Shown: positions 35,779 through 51,238 of the stretch, piece after piece
Layout of the letters: every line of letters begins with the position of its first letter
Position numbering within the stretch: position 1 is the stretch's first letter
Assembly (NCBI GenBank): GCA_963730305.1
Contig: CAVSRB010000002.1
Span: forward strand, 496,001-560,000
Reading direction: 5' to 3'
Source of the DNA: CAMYMQ01 sp963730305
GTDB taxonomy: Bacteria > Pseudomonadota > Alphaproteobacteria > Bin65
Length of the DNA: 64,000 nt
Notes under the pieces: generated by a model
Told to the model about the DNA's origin: nothing
The model's input: the letters and a program-made list of their open reading frames with translations, nothing else
The model's database searches: none
Translations under genes and position numbers: made by a program

Positions 35779-36474
35779 TCAGGCCCCGATCGGACAGTCG
35801 GGAAAGGCGAGCTCGTCGCGGGCGCGCCACTCGGGGGCGACGTAGTTGACGATCAGCGAGCGGCGCACGCCCGGGATCGGCCGGCGCTGGAGCCCGTGCC
35901 AGGTGTTCGACGACGGGATGAAGATCAGCCCGCCGTTGGGCGCGAAGGGCGCGCTGCCGACGTGGTGGCCCGCGGCGTCGTAGAGATCGGTGCCGAGCGG
36001 CGCGGCCCACTCCTCCTTGGACAGGTAGATCAGCATGGTGAAGCGCTTGACCGCGATGTCGGTGTGCGGCTCGAGCCAGAAGCCGTCACGGTCCATCGTG
36101 TATTCGATGCGCAGGCTGGTCCCGGCCAGGTCGACGTCGCACAGGTTCTGGATCGCGGCGACCGACGCCGGCGACTGCAGCGCCGCCGCGACCGCGTGGC
36201 AGACCGGGAAGCGGTCCTGGGTGGCGGCGTCGAAATAGACCCGGTCGGCGTTGTGTTCCTCGCGCCGGCCCTGCTCGTAGCGCATCGCGGGTGGCGGATC
36301 GAACGGCAGCGCCAGCACCGCGTCGGCGATCGCCGGCGGCAGCACGGTGCGGAGCAACCAGTGGGTGAAGGGATAGGTCTGGCGGTCCGCCCGGTCGAGC
36401 GCGGTACGAAACGCCGCGCCCGTGGCGGCGGCGCTCGGCAATTTGGAATCGGCAGCGTTGCTGGTCGTGGTCAC
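35779..36474 (-). CDS. 2-oxoglutarate/Fe(II)-dependent oxygenase
   Basis: A 231-residue jelly-roll enzyme. The iron facial triad is visible as His-x-Asp in LEPHTDIAVKRFTML (~residue 137) and a distal His in SSNTWHGLQRR (~residue 195). The Arg of GVRRSLIVNYV, about ten residues later, can bind 2-oxoglutarate. FAPNGGLIFIPSS between them is typical of prolyl-hydroxylase-like members. It would hydroxylate or otherwise oxidise a protein or small molecule. It is flanked by an ELM1-like gene (75 bp upstream) and the unknown 636-residue gene, all minus strand. Confidence 0.83.
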   Translation of the reverse strand: MTTTSNAADSKLPSAAATGAAFRTALDRADRQTYPFTHWLLRTVLPPAIADAVLALPFDPPPAMRYEQGRREEHNADRVYFDAATQDRFPVCHAVAAALQSPASVAAIQNLCDVDLAGTSLRIEYTMDRDGFWLEPHTDIAVKRFTMLIYLSKEEWAAPLGTDLYDAAGHHVGSAPFAPNGGLIFIPSSNTWHGLQRRPIPGVRRSLIVNYVAPEWRARDELAFPDCPIGA

Positions 36475-36549
36475 GGCGCCGGCCTCCCGTTCGCGGGCTC
36501 GTGGGAGGCCTCTTCTACGCCGCTGCCGCGGGGGGCGGATTGATCCGAA

Positions 36550-37524
36550 TCAATCCGGCGCTGCGCCCGAATTTCGCTCGCGCAGCCGCCGGGCGATGTT
36601 CTCGGCCACCGCGGCGGTGTCGCCGGGCGGCGCATAGGACCAATGGTCGAGCCGGCCCTCGAAGCGCCGGGTGATGCCGGCGGCGTGGAGCCGCTCGTGG
36701 AAGCGGTCGATCCGCTTCGAGCTGCCTTCGAGCGGGATGACGTGGACCGGCTTGCCGGTCGCGAGCGCCTCCGACGTCATCGACACCGAATCGCAGGTGA
36801 CCAGGACATGGTCGGCGAGGCCGAGCCAGCCGAAATAGGGGTTCTCGCCGGCATGGTCCCAGACCAGCGCGGGGGCGTCGCCCAGCCCGGCGCGCAGCGC
36901 GGCCTCGTTCTCGGCGCCGGTGCGGCGCGACGGGGTGATCAGCAGGCCGACGCCTTCTTCCACGGCCAGCGCGCGGAGCTGTTCGCCGAGGTGCCGGGCG
37001 ATCGCCGGGGTCAGGCGGTAGCGGCCGTTGGCGCCGCCGATCAGCACCGTGACCAGCGGCCGGGGCAGGTGGGCCACGCTCGGCGCCAGCGCCGCGGCGG
37101 CGGCGGCCAGCTTGTCGGGCGTGACCCGGTGGACCGCGGCCTGGGTGACCAGCACGTTGGGGCCGCGCAGCGGATCGTGCGCCGGCACCACGATCAGGTC
37201 GAACCGGTCGGGGCGCACCGGCGGCACCTGGATGTGGGCGGCGAAGCAGCGCCCGCCGCTCAGCCGCCGGATCGCCAGCGCCGGGGCGACGGCGCGCTTG
37301 CCGCAGGTGATGATCAGGTCGGGCCAGGGCGGCGCGAGGGCGTCGCCGTCGGGGCCGGGCGCGCGCAGCGGCGCCAGCCACAGCCGCGGCGGCAGCCACT
37401 TCCACGGCGCGCGCGGCCGCAGCCGCTTGACCGTGATCGCCGCGCCCAGCGCTTCGGCGACGCCGAGCGCCTGGTTCTCCATGCCGATATGGCCTTCGGT
37501 CAGGACCCAGCAGCGCGTGGTCAT
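36550..37524 (-). CDS. ELM1/GtrOC1-type putative nucleotide-sugar-binding protein
   Basis: A 324-residue protein from ATG 37524 (an upstream ATG at 37614 would add 30 unconserved residues). The N terminus WVLTEGHIGMENQALGVAEALG is the hallmark of the mitochondrial-fission ELM1 family. VLIGGANGRYRLT, LLITPSRRTG and the C-terminal VTCDSVSMTSEALATGKPVHVI resemble GT-B glycosyltransferase nucleotide-sugar sites. Bacterial members are found mainly in alphaproteobacteria, often near envelope polysaccharide genes. The reaction is unproven. It probably heads the operon with the oxygenase and 636-residue genes. Confidence 0.82.
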   Translation of the reverse strand: MTTRCWVLTEGHIGMENQALGVAEALGAAITVKRLRPRAPWKWLPPRLWLAPLRAPGPDGDALAPPWPDLIITCGKRAVAPALAIRRLSGGRCFAAHIQVPPVRPDRFDLIVVPAHDPLRGPNVLVTQAAVHRVTPDKLAAAAAALAPSVAHLPRPLVTVLIGGANGRYRLTPAIARHLGEQLRALAVEEGVGLLITPSRRTGAENEAALRAGLGDAPALVWDHAGENPYFGWLGLADHVLVTCDSVSMTSEALATGKPVHVIPLEGSSKRIDRFHERLHAAGITRRFEGRLDHWSYAPPGDTAAVAENIARRLRERNSGAAPD

Positions 37525-37788
37525 GGCGACGCCACGCGGGTCGGCCGCGGTTTCCGCGGGCGGTGCGGATCGGGCAGGGGCCGCCGGTTTCTCAAGCTTG
37601 TCTCGTCCGTCCATCGATCGTGCCGCCCGCCGCTAGGCGCGGCGGCGCCGTTCCGGGGTGGAACCGTGAAAATCCGGCCGGAACGCTCGGTAAAGAATGG
37701 AAACTATTGAAATAATATTACTCAATCCGCTATAACCCGGCAAATTCCTGTCGAGAAGCCCCTCCCCATGGTTCCGGACGGGTCCCCC

Positions 37789-38289
37789 ATGACCAATGTA
37801 AGCAGCGAACGCGGACGGCGTGTCAAGCTGGACGCGATCGACCTGAAAATCCTGCGCGATCTTCAGCAAAACGGCCGCATGACCAACGTCGAGCTGGCGC
37901 GCCGCGCCGGCATCTCGGCGCCGCCCTGCCTGCGCCGCGTGCGGGCGCTGGAGGAGGCGGGCTACATCCGCGGCTACCATGCCGAGATCGACCCCGAGGC
38001 GCTCGGCTTCGAGGTGCTGTTCTTCGTCCTGGTCGGGCTCGACAGCCAGGCGGGCGAGGTGCTCCACGGCTTCGAGGCCGACATGCAGGCCTGGCCCGAG
38101 GTGCGCGAGTGCCACATGGTCCGCGGCGCGGGGGATTTCATGCTCAAGATCGTCGCCCGCAACACCGCGCACGAGAACGAGCTGACCACGCGGCTGACCT
38201 CGGCGCCGCACGTCACCACGGTGCAGACGATCCAGGTCATCCAGACCTCGAAGAGCCGCCCCGGCGTGCCGGTCCGCGAGGACGAATAG
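37789..38289 (+). CDS. Lrp/AsnC-family transcriptional regulator
   Basis: A 166-residue regulator. The helix-turn-helix is LDAIDLKILRDLQQNGRMTNVELARRAGISAPPCLRRVRALE (residues ~15-57), followed by the RAM/AsnC effector domain (FFVLVGLDSQAGEVLHGFEADM; VRECHMVRGAGDFMLKI). ATG 37789 is chosen; ATG 37768 with GAGAAG upstream is an equally possible start. It is convergent with greA and near trxB and carAB, as in other Rhodospirillales-like genomes. An AT-rich run at 37705-37735 is likely its promoter. Confidence 0.92.
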   Translation: MTNVSSERGRRVKLDAIDLKILRDLQQNGRMTNVELARRAGISAPPCLRRVRALEEAGYIRGYHAEIDPEALGFEVLFFVLVGLDSQAGEVLHGFEADMQAWPEVRECHMVRGAGDFMLKIVARNTAHENELTTRLTSAPHVTTVQTIQVIQTSKSRPGVPVREDE

Positions 38290-38312
38290 GGCGTTCCGGT
38301 CGCGCGACGCCG

Positions 38313-38786
38313 CTACTTGTACTGGACCTTCATGATTTCGTAGGCCTTGGAGCCGCCGGGGGTCGTGACCTCGATGGAATCGCCCTTTTCCTTGCCGATC
38401 AGCGCACGGGCGAGCGGCGAGACGAGCGACAGCAGGCCGTTGGCGATATCGCCCTCGTCGGCGCCGACGATCTGATAGGTCTTCTTCTCGTCGGTATCCT
38501 CGTCGGCCAGCGTCACGGTGGCGCCGAAGCGCACGGTGGTGCCCGACATTTTCGAGACGTCGATGACCTGCGCCCGGCTGATCTTGTCCTCGATCTCGGC
38601 GACCCGGCCCTCGATGAACGCCTGCCGCTCCTTGGCCGCGTGATATTCCGCATTCTCGGAGAGGTCGCCGTGCTCGCGCGCCTCCTCGAGCGCCTTGATG
38701 ATCGCGGGGCGCTCGACGCTCTTCAAATGCTTCAACTCTTCCTGCAAACGGCTGTAACCGTTTGCCGTCATCGGCAGTCTTTCCAT
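38313..38786 (-). CDS. greA: transcription elongation factor GreA
   Basis: A 157-residue factor that stimulates cleavage of backtracked RNA by RNA polymerase. The N-terminal coiled coil starts MERLPMTANGYSRLQEELKHLK and carries EEAREHGDLSENAEYHAAKE, with the acidic tip residues Asp and Glu of GDLSENAEY. The C-terminal FKBP-like domain contains ADEGDIANGLLSLVSPLARALIGK. ATG 38786 is preferred over an adjacent TTG because GreA proteins begin MEK/MER. It lies 141 bases after the carB stop, on the same strand. Confidence 0.97.
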   Translation of the reverse strand: MERLPMTANGYSRLQEELKHLKSVERPAIIKALEEAREHGDLSENAEYHAAKERQAFIEGRVAEIEDKISRAQVIDVSKMSGTTVRFGATVTLADEDTDEKKTYQIVGADEGDIANGLLSLVSPLARALIGKEKGDSIEVTTPGGSKAYEIMKVQYK

Positions 38787-38927
38787 CAACGGATCCTTCG
38801 TGAAACTTTGCGCGAGGACGCGGTAACCATCTTAGCGCACACTTCGCGCCGCGCAAATTTCGGTAGGCAATTGACACGCTTTTCCGCGCCCACGGGCTCG
38901 AGTTCGGCCGCGCGACGGCGGAAATCC

Positions 38928-42250
<3,323 letters not shown>

Positions 42251-42256
42251 CGGCCG

Positions 42257-43485
<1,229 letters not shown>

Positions 43486-43737
43486 TGACGCCCTGAGGTT
43501 GGAGGATTGTCGGAGGCCCCGGAAGGCTGCGGGTAGATACGATCCTTTGTGCGGTGCGTCAACCCGGCCCGTGACAGGAAAATGACGGCCGCCGGTGCGG
43601 TCCGTTGCTGCTCCCGCCGCGTGGCCCCGAAGCGATTTCCCTCGGCCGCGAATCGCGCTAGTGTCCCGCGCTTCAACGCCGCCCCGGCCCGACCGGGCCC
43701 GGAGGCGGCGCCGGGGGACAATCAACGGGTGTGGCAG

Positions 43738-44193
43738 ATGCTACGCGAGCGCCTAAGCGTCGAACTCAAGGCCGCCATGAAGGAGAAGAACGAGCGCAAG
43801 CGCGCGACGTTGCGTCTCATCCTGGCGGCGCTCAAGGACCGCGATATCGCCGCGCGCTCCAAGGGCGTGACCGACGGGATCGACGAGACCGAGATCCTGT
43901 CGATGCTCCAGACCATGGTGAAGCAGCGCCAGGAGAGCATCGAGCACTACGAGCATGGCGGCCGGCTCGAGCTCGCCGAGCAGGAGCGCGAGGAGATCGA
44001 GATCATCGAGCAGTTCCTGCCCGAGCAGCTCGACCCGAACGCGGTCGAGGCGGCCGTGCAGTCGGTGATCGAGGAGTTGGGCGCGACCACCATCAAGGAC
44101 ATGGGCCGGACGATGGCGGCCCTGCGCGAGCGCTACGCCGGCCAGATGGACTTCGCCAAGGCCAGCGCCATCGTCAAGGCGCAGCTGGGCTAG
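43738..44193 (+). CDS. yqeY: GatB/YqeY domain protein
   Basis: A 151-residue helical protein of the YqeY family: LRERLSVELKAAMKEKNERKRATLRLILAALKD, ILSMLQTMVKQRQESIEHYE, IEIIEQFLPEQLDPNAVEAAV and MGRTMAALRERYAGQMDFAKASAIVKAQL. It is homologous to the tRNA-binding C-terminal domain of amidotransferase GatB and is thought to act on tRNA-linked amidation, though unproven. It is divergent from carA and precedes dnaG-rpoD in many alphaproteobacteria. ATG 43738 gives the family length. Confidence 0.93.
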   Translation: MLRERLSVELKAAMKEKNERKRATLRLILAALKDRDIAARSKGVTDGIDETEILSMLQTMVKQRQESIEHYEHGGRLELAEQEREEIEIIEQFLPEQLDPNAVEAAVQSVIEELGATTIKDMGRTMAALRERYAGQMDFAKASAIVKAQLG

Positions 44194-44215
44194 CGGCGCG
44201 GCGGCCGCCGGTAGG

Positions 44216-44345
44216 GGAGGCCCCTCACCCGGCCGCTGCGCGGCCGACCTCTCCCGAGGGAGAGGTGCTTTGCCGATGCGCTTATTTCCCCTCTCCCCGG
44301 GGAGAGGGAGGGGCCCACCGCGTAGCGGTGGGAGGGTGAGGGGGC
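44216..44345. repeat. composite inverted-repeat element
   Basis: An imperfect inverted repeat of about 130 bases. The outer arms are GGCCCCTCACCC (left) and GGGTGAGGGGGCC (right). Each arm holds smaller perfect hairpins: GGCCGCTGCGCGGCC and ACCTCTCCCGAGGGAGAGGT on the left; CTCTCCCCGGGGAGAG and CCCACCGCGTAGCGGTGGG on the right. It resembles intergenic palindromic repeats of alphaproteobacteria and shares the C/T-rich style of the repeats around the DUF559 gene at 24.3-24.8 kb. No gene lies inside. Confidence 0.7.
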
Positions 44346-44448
44346 CGCTGTTGCCGCCGGAAGGCAAGCCAATTGAAGCCCCGCCCGCGATCTGCTTGTC
44401 TGATCGCCGACACCTGACAAGACCACGACCGACATAGGGAGACATGGC

Positions 44449-45090
44449 ATGGACCCGGTTGGCCTGAATGGGGAGCTGCTGGACCGGCTGGCGATCCGCG
44501 ACCTGATCGAGAACTGGGCCGTGTGGCGCGACGCCGGCTTCTGGGACAAGTTCCGGACCTGCTGGCACGACGACGGCCGCATGATGGCGACCTGGACCCA
44601 GGGCACCGCCGACGAGTTCATCCAGATGAGCCGCGAGGGCTGGGACAAGGGCGTCTCGATCCTGCACTTCCTCGGCGGCATGAGCATCGAGCTCGGGACG
44701 GGCGATTGGCGCGACCGCGCCGTCACCCAGACCAAGATGACCATCTCCCAGCGCGGCGAGGTCCACGGCGCGCTGGTCGACGTGGTCTGCACCGGCCGCT
44801 TCTACGACCTGGTCGAGAAGCGCGACGGCCGGTGGGGCGTCGTGCTGCGCCAGCCGATCTACGAGAAGGACCGGATGGACCCGGTCGACCCGGCCGTGCG
44901 GGTCGAGCTCGACCCGTCGATCCTGGAGAAGTATCCCGTGGGCTACCGCCACCTGGCCTACATCCAGCACCTGATCGGCTACCCGGTGAAGGACGACATG
45001 CCCGGCCTGACCGGCCCGATGGTCGAGAAGCTCTACGCGCTGGGCGCCGGCTGGCTCGACGGCAAGGGCGCCGACTGGCCGCCGGCGTAG
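44449..45090 (+). CDS. SnoaL/NTF2-like protein
   Basis: A 213-residue protein starting ATG 44449 with GGGAG eight bases upstream. LNGELLDRLAIRDLIENWAVWRDAGFWDKFRTCWHDDGRM is the N-terminal helix and cone opening of SnoaL-like (NTF2 superfamily) proteins. RFYDLVEKRDGRWGVVLRQPIYEKDRMDP is the usual strand pair. Members are small-molecule cyclases, isomerases, dehydratases or ring-hydroxylating-oxygenase-like subunits. It is convergent with an SDR, and such pairs often belong to polyketide or aromatic metabolism. No substrate can be named. Confidence 0.8.
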   Translation: MDPVGLNGELLDRLAIRDLIENWAVWRDAGFWDKFRTCWHDDGRMMATWTQGTADEFIQMSREGWDKGVSILHFLGGMSIELGTGDWRDRAVTQTKMTISQRGEVHGALVDVVCTGRFYDLVEKRDGRWGVVLRQPIYEKDRMDPVDPAVRVELDPSILEKYPVGYRHLAYIQHLIGYPVKDDMPGLTGPMVEKLYALGAGWLDGKGADWPPA

Positions 45091-45114
45091 CTGGCGCGCG
45101 GCGTCCGGCCGCTG

Positions 45115-45933
45115 CTATTCGGGGCCGTAGGCGAGCAGGTGGTTGCCCGACGAGACGCCCCGGTCGCCGGTCATCGAGGAATAGCCGCCGTCGACGGCGA
45201 GATCGGTGCCGGTGACGAAGCTGGCCTCGTCGGAGCACAGGAACAGCACCCCCGCCGCGATCTCCTCGGGCTCGGCCATGCGGCCGAGCATGTGCAGCGG
45301 CGCCGCCGCGCGCGATGCCCAGGCGCGGTCGTCGCCGGTGCGGTCGACCAGCGGCCGCGACCAGGTCCAGCCGGGCGACACCGTGTTGGCGCGGATGTTG
45401 TCGGTCGCCAGCGCCCGCGCCATGCAGCGGGTCATGTGCAGCACCGCCGCCTTGGACGCCGGATAGACCAGCGCGTCCTCGCGCGCGCCCTTGCCGGCGA
45501 CGCTGGCCAGGTTGACGATCGCGCCGCGGCCCCGGGCCTGCATGTGTGGGCGGACCGCCGTCACCATCAGCGCCGGGCCGACCACGTTGACGCCCAGGCC
45601 GGCGAGCCACTGGTCGCGGGTCGAGCCGATCCCGCCGTCCGTGTAGGAGCAGGCGACGTTGACCAGGACGTCGATCCCGCCCCAGCGCGCCGCGACGTCA
45701 CCGACGAAGGCCTCGATATCGGCGTCGCGGGTCAGGTCGAGATGGCGGTAGACGAGGCCGTCGTCGTCGCCGACCTCGGCGGCGAGCGCCGCGCCCGCCG
45801 CGTCCTCGATGTCCCCGACCGCGACCTTGGCGCCCTCGGCGTGGAGGGCCTTGGCGATCACCTGCCCGATCAGCGTCGCCCCGCCGGCCACGATCGCCAC
45901 CTTGTCCTGAAAACGTTTGCCCGCGTCGGCCAT
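45115..45933 (-). CDS. short-chain dehydrogenase/reductase
   Basis: A 272-residue SDR. The cofactor motif is variant (AGGATLIGQVIAKAL instead of TGxxxGIG). An Asp in KVAVGDIED favours NAD. The catalytic Ser lies in NLASVAGKG (~residue 142) and Tyr-x-x-x-Lys in YPASKAAV (~residue 155). NVACSY replaces the usual NNAG. The end FVTGTDLAVDGGYSSM is typical, with an extra ~18-residue tail. Start at ATG 45933; upstream codons are out of pattern. Convergent with the SnoaL-like gene. Confidence 0.88.
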   Translation of the reverse strand: MADAGKRFQDKVAIVAGGATLIGQVIAKALHAEGAKVAVGDIEDAAGAALAAEVGDDDGLVYRHLDLTRDADIEAFVGDVAARWGGIDVLVNVACSYTDGGIGSTRDQWLAGLGVNVVGPALMVTAVRPHMQARGRGAIVNLASVAGKGAREDALVYPASKAAVLHMTRCMARALATDNIRANTVSPGWTWSRPLVDRTGDDRAWASRAAAPLHMLGRMAEPEEIAAGVLFLCSDEASFVTGTDLAVDGGYSSMTGDRGVSSGNHLLAYGPE

Positions 45934-46146
45934 CGGATCTCCCCGGATTTTGCTGCGTCGGCGCATTGGGACCGAAACGCGCCGTCGCGGCAACACGGGA
46001 TCGCGCCGCGGGCCGCTGCCATGCCCGCGGCGCAACGTCGATGGCGGCGTGCGGGGCGGGCCGGCGGGTTCTTGAAAACCGTCGCGTTCTTCTTATGTTC
46101 TAGTGTTCGATCAAAGGGATAGCGGCAAGGACGGCGTCGGATCGGG

Positions 46147-46606
46147 CGGGCGAAGATAACCGATGATAACCAAGGATAACCTTCCGACGTTTTCGCCGAC
46201 GATGACATTTGCTGACATCGCGAACGCATGGCCGTCATGCCCGCGAAGGCGGGCATCCAGGAAGGCCGGTGGCGGGCTGGATTCCCGCCTTCGCGGGAAT
46301 GACGGTGGAGGCGGTGCGCCGGCTGGGCCGGGCCGGGCGAGATAACCGATGATAACCAAGGATAACCTTCCGCCGTTTTCGCCGATGATGACATTTGATG
46401 ACATCGCGGCCGCATCGCCGTCATGCCGGCGCAGGCGGGCACCCAGGGTCGCCACCACTGGGCGGGTTTCCCGCCTTATCCCCGCAATCCACACGTCTCC
46501 CAGGTTCGCCGGGGCGAGTATCGCTAACGCCGCCGGGGCCGCGGCCGATATGATCGCCGGTTCGCACCGCCCCGCCGGACGGCGATGATGACAATTGATG
46601 ACATAT
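46147..46606. repeat. tandem ~190-bp direct repeats upstream of dnaG
   Basis: Two direct copies start at about 46147 and 46336 with GATAACCGATGATAACCAAGG, then ATAACCTTCCG(A/C)CGTTTTCGCC, then GATGACATTTG(C/A)TGACATCGCG, then CGTCATGCC. Copy 1 also contains a hairpin pair (CCCGCGAAGGCGGGCAT and ATTCCCGCCTTCGCGGGAAT). A third, short copy (GATGATGACAATTGATGACAT) lies at 46583-46604, just upstream of dnaG. The CCCGCCTTCGCGGG palindrome resembles repeat families common in GC-rich bacteria. Confidence 0.75.
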
Positions 46607-46643
46607 GCTGAATCCGCGATCGAACCCCGGAGCCGCCCCGCCG

Positions 46644-48576
46644 ATGAGCTTCACCACCCAATTCCTCGACGAGCTGCGGAACCGGCTGCCGGTCTCCGAC
46701 CTCGTCGGCCGGCGGGTGAAGCTGCGCAAGCACGGGCGCGAGCACACCGGCCTGTGCCCGTTCCACAACGAGAAGACGCCGTCCTTCACGGTCAACGACG
46801 ACAAGGGCTTCTTCCACTGCTTCGGCTGCGGGGCGCATGGCGACGTCATCGGCTTCGTGATGCAGACCGAGGGGCTGACCTTCCCGGAGGCGGTCGAGAA
46901 GCTGGCCGGCATGGCCGGGCTGGAGGTTCCCCGCGCCAGCCCCGAGGAGCGGGCCCGGGAGAAGCGGGCGCGCTCGCTGCACGACGCCAACGAGGCCGCG
47001 GCCAAGTGGTTCGAGAAGCAGTTGCGCCTGCCCCAGGGGCGCGAGGCGCTCGACTATCTCCACCGCCGCGGCCTGTCCGAGGCGACGATCGCCCAGTTCC
47101 GGCTGGGCTACGCGCCGGAGTCGCGCGACGAGCTCAAGTCGGCGCTGATGGCCGACGGCTTCGACGAGGCGATGCTGCTCGAGGCCGGCCTGCTGGTGAA
47201 GCCCGAGGACGGCCGCGCCAGCTACGACCGCTTCCGCGGCCGGGTGATCTTCCCGATCGGCGACCGGCGCGGCCGGGTGATCGCCTTCGGCGGCCGCATC
47301 CTCGGCGACGGCAAGCCGAAATATCTCAACACCTCGGACACGCCGCTGTTCCACAAGGGCCGCACGCTCTACGCCCTCGACCGGGCGCGCGAGAGCCTGC
47401 GCAGCCCGCCCCCATCGCCCAGCCGGGCGTCCGGCCGTGACGCCGGTCCCGTCGCCGCGCCCGACGTGATCGTCACCGAGGGCTACATGGACGTGATCGC
47501 CCTCCACCAGGCCGGCTTCGGCGGCGCGGTCGCGCCGCTCGGCACCGCCCTGACCGAGGTTCAGATCGAGGAGCTGTGGCGGCTCGCGCCGGAGCCCGTG
47601 CTGTGCTTCGACGGCGACGAGGCCGGCCGGCGGGCGGCGGCGCGGGTGGTCGAGCGCGTGCTGCCGATCCTCAAGCCCGGCTTCTCGCTGCGCTTCGCCC
47701 TGCTGCCCGCGGGCGAGGATCCCGATTCGCTGATCCAGGGCGCCGGGCCGGAGGCGATGCGCCGGCTGGTCGACCAGGCGCGACCGCTGATCGACTGGCT
47801 GTGGGAGATCGAGACCGCCGAGAAGCCCGCCGATACGCCCGAGCGGCGCTCGGCGATCCGCAAGGCGCTGCGCGACCGGGCCTTCCAGATCGCGGAGAAG
47901 ACGGTCCAGGCCGGCTATCTCGACGAGCTCGACGCCCGCTTCAACCGGGCCTTCCGGCAGCAGCGGTTCGAGCGCGGCGGTCCCGGGGGGCGCGGTTTCG
48001 GCGGACGCGGCGCGGGCCGGGGCTATCGCCGGCGACCGCGACGATCATCAGGGACCCAAGGCCGACGGCCAGGTCGACGTGCTGCGCCTGCGCGCCTGGG
48101 AGGCGCTGCTCGCCGCGCCGGTCAACCACCCCCGCATCCTGCCCGACATCGTCGAGCCGCTGAGCGCGCTGGCGCTGCCGCCGGGCAGCGAGCTCGACGG
48201 CGTGCGCACCGTGCTGCTCGGCCTGTGCACCCTCGACGACGTGCCGGAAGAGGCCGACGCCGTGGCCGCAGCGCTGGAGCGGGCCGGGCTCGGCGCGGTG
48301 CTCGCGCGCATCCGCGCCCGGCCGGTGTACATGCTCCACGCCTTCGCTGCGCCGGCGGCCGACGACCTGACCGCGCTGCACGGCTGGCGGCGGCTGTGGG
48401 ACGTCCTGTCGCGGCAGGGGGTCGCCTCGGAGATCGCCGCGGCCGCCCGCCAGTTCGCCGCCGAGCCGACCGAGCGCAACTGGGCCTATCTGGAGGCGCT
48501 CAAGCAAGCCGGCCAGGACGACGTCGAGGACATCGACGACGCCCCGGCGCCGCTGCCGGCGTCGTCGACCGGCTGA
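46644..48576 (+). CDS. dnaG: DNA primase DnaG (one frame break)
   Basis: The primase that makes RNA primers at the replication fork. The CHC2 zinc finger is HTGLCPFHNEKTPSF ... FHCFGCGAHGD (residues ~35-75). The catalytic core has YDRFRGRVIFPIGDRRGRVIAFGGR, then the TOPRIM domain with VTEGYMDVIALHQ and VLCFDGDEAGRRAA. The C-terminal helicase-binding part is in another frame: removing one C near 48030 joins GAGRGYR to GDRDDHQGPKADGQVDVLRLRAWE and ends at TGA 48576 (~643 residues). MSFTTQFLDEL at ATG 46644 matches the family start; ATG 46605 would add 13 residues. Confidence 0.95.
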
Positions 48577-48639
48577 CCGTTCCGGCTGCGCGAATCGGAG
48601 GCAGCCGCGGTTTCGTTTTTGTGACGTTGCGGCATGGCC

Positions 48640-48667
48640 TTGCGCAGCGCGCCATACTATCTATATC
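48640..48667 (+). promoter_or_regulatory. possible sigma-70 promoter of rpoD
   Basis: TTGCGC at 48640-48645 and TATATC at 48662-48667 are spaced 16 bases apart, about 140 bases before the rpoD start. The -10 match is moderate; other promoters within dnaG are possible. Confidence 0.3.
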
Positions 48668-48805
48668 CAGCGATCACGGCGGACCGGTTGGGGCGGTTCG
48701 GCGTCGTCGTTTCTTTGCGGGGAAGCCCGGCCCTGGGGGGCCGGATCGGCGTGCGACGGCGCCGCAGGTGCGTATCAAGGCGAACAAGGCGGGGAAGACG
48801 AGCCC

Positions 48806-50894
<2,089 letters not shown>

Positions 50895-51001
50895 GCGGGT
50901 GGGCCGAGCGCGGCCGACCCGTCTGCCGTGCGCGCTTGTTCCAGCAAACAGTGACGGCTATCTATGGGCGCTGGCGTCGCCGGCCCCGGCCGGCCCGGCG
51001 C

Positions 51002-51078
51002 GGGCCCGTAGCTCAATTGGTTAGAGCCGGCCGCTCATAACGGTCTGGTTGCAGGTTCGAGTCCTGCCGGGCCCACCA
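51002..51078 (+). tRNA. ileX: tRNA-Ile2 (anticodon CAU)
   Basis: A complete 77-base cloverleaf with encoded CCA. Acceptor GGGCCCG/CGGGCCC, D arm GCTC...GAGC, anticodon stem GGCCG/CGGTC with loop CTCATAA (anticodon CAT), T arm GCAGG-TTCGAGT-CCTGC. The GGGCCC acceptor and overall similarity to known tRNA-Ile2 genes favour the lysidine-modified isoleucine tRNA over elongator tRNA-Met. It lies just after rpoD and at the edge of the accessory island. Confidence 0.9.
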
Positions 51079-51238
51079 TTAAGTCTCTGTTTTAGAAGTA
51101 TTTTTTCGTCTCTGGAGGCAGTCTGGTCATGCGAAAGAGCAACCAGACTGTCTCTGAGATGCACGGTTAGATGCTCAGAATTGGGTCACATTCGCCATAA
51201 TCAGTCTCTGAGCTGCTGCCGGTTTGGTGGACACTCGG

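Noticed and set aside
46147..46520. A CRISPR array in the repeat cluster upstream of dnaG
   Set aside because: The repeats are ~190 bp long, only two to three copies, without regular spacers or cas genes.
51002..51078. Calling the CAU tRNA elongator or initiator tRNA-Met
   Set aside because: The acceptor stem GGGCCCG and the D and T arms match tRNA-Ile2 better; the initiator features (C1-A72 mismatch, GGG/CCC anticodon stem) are missing.
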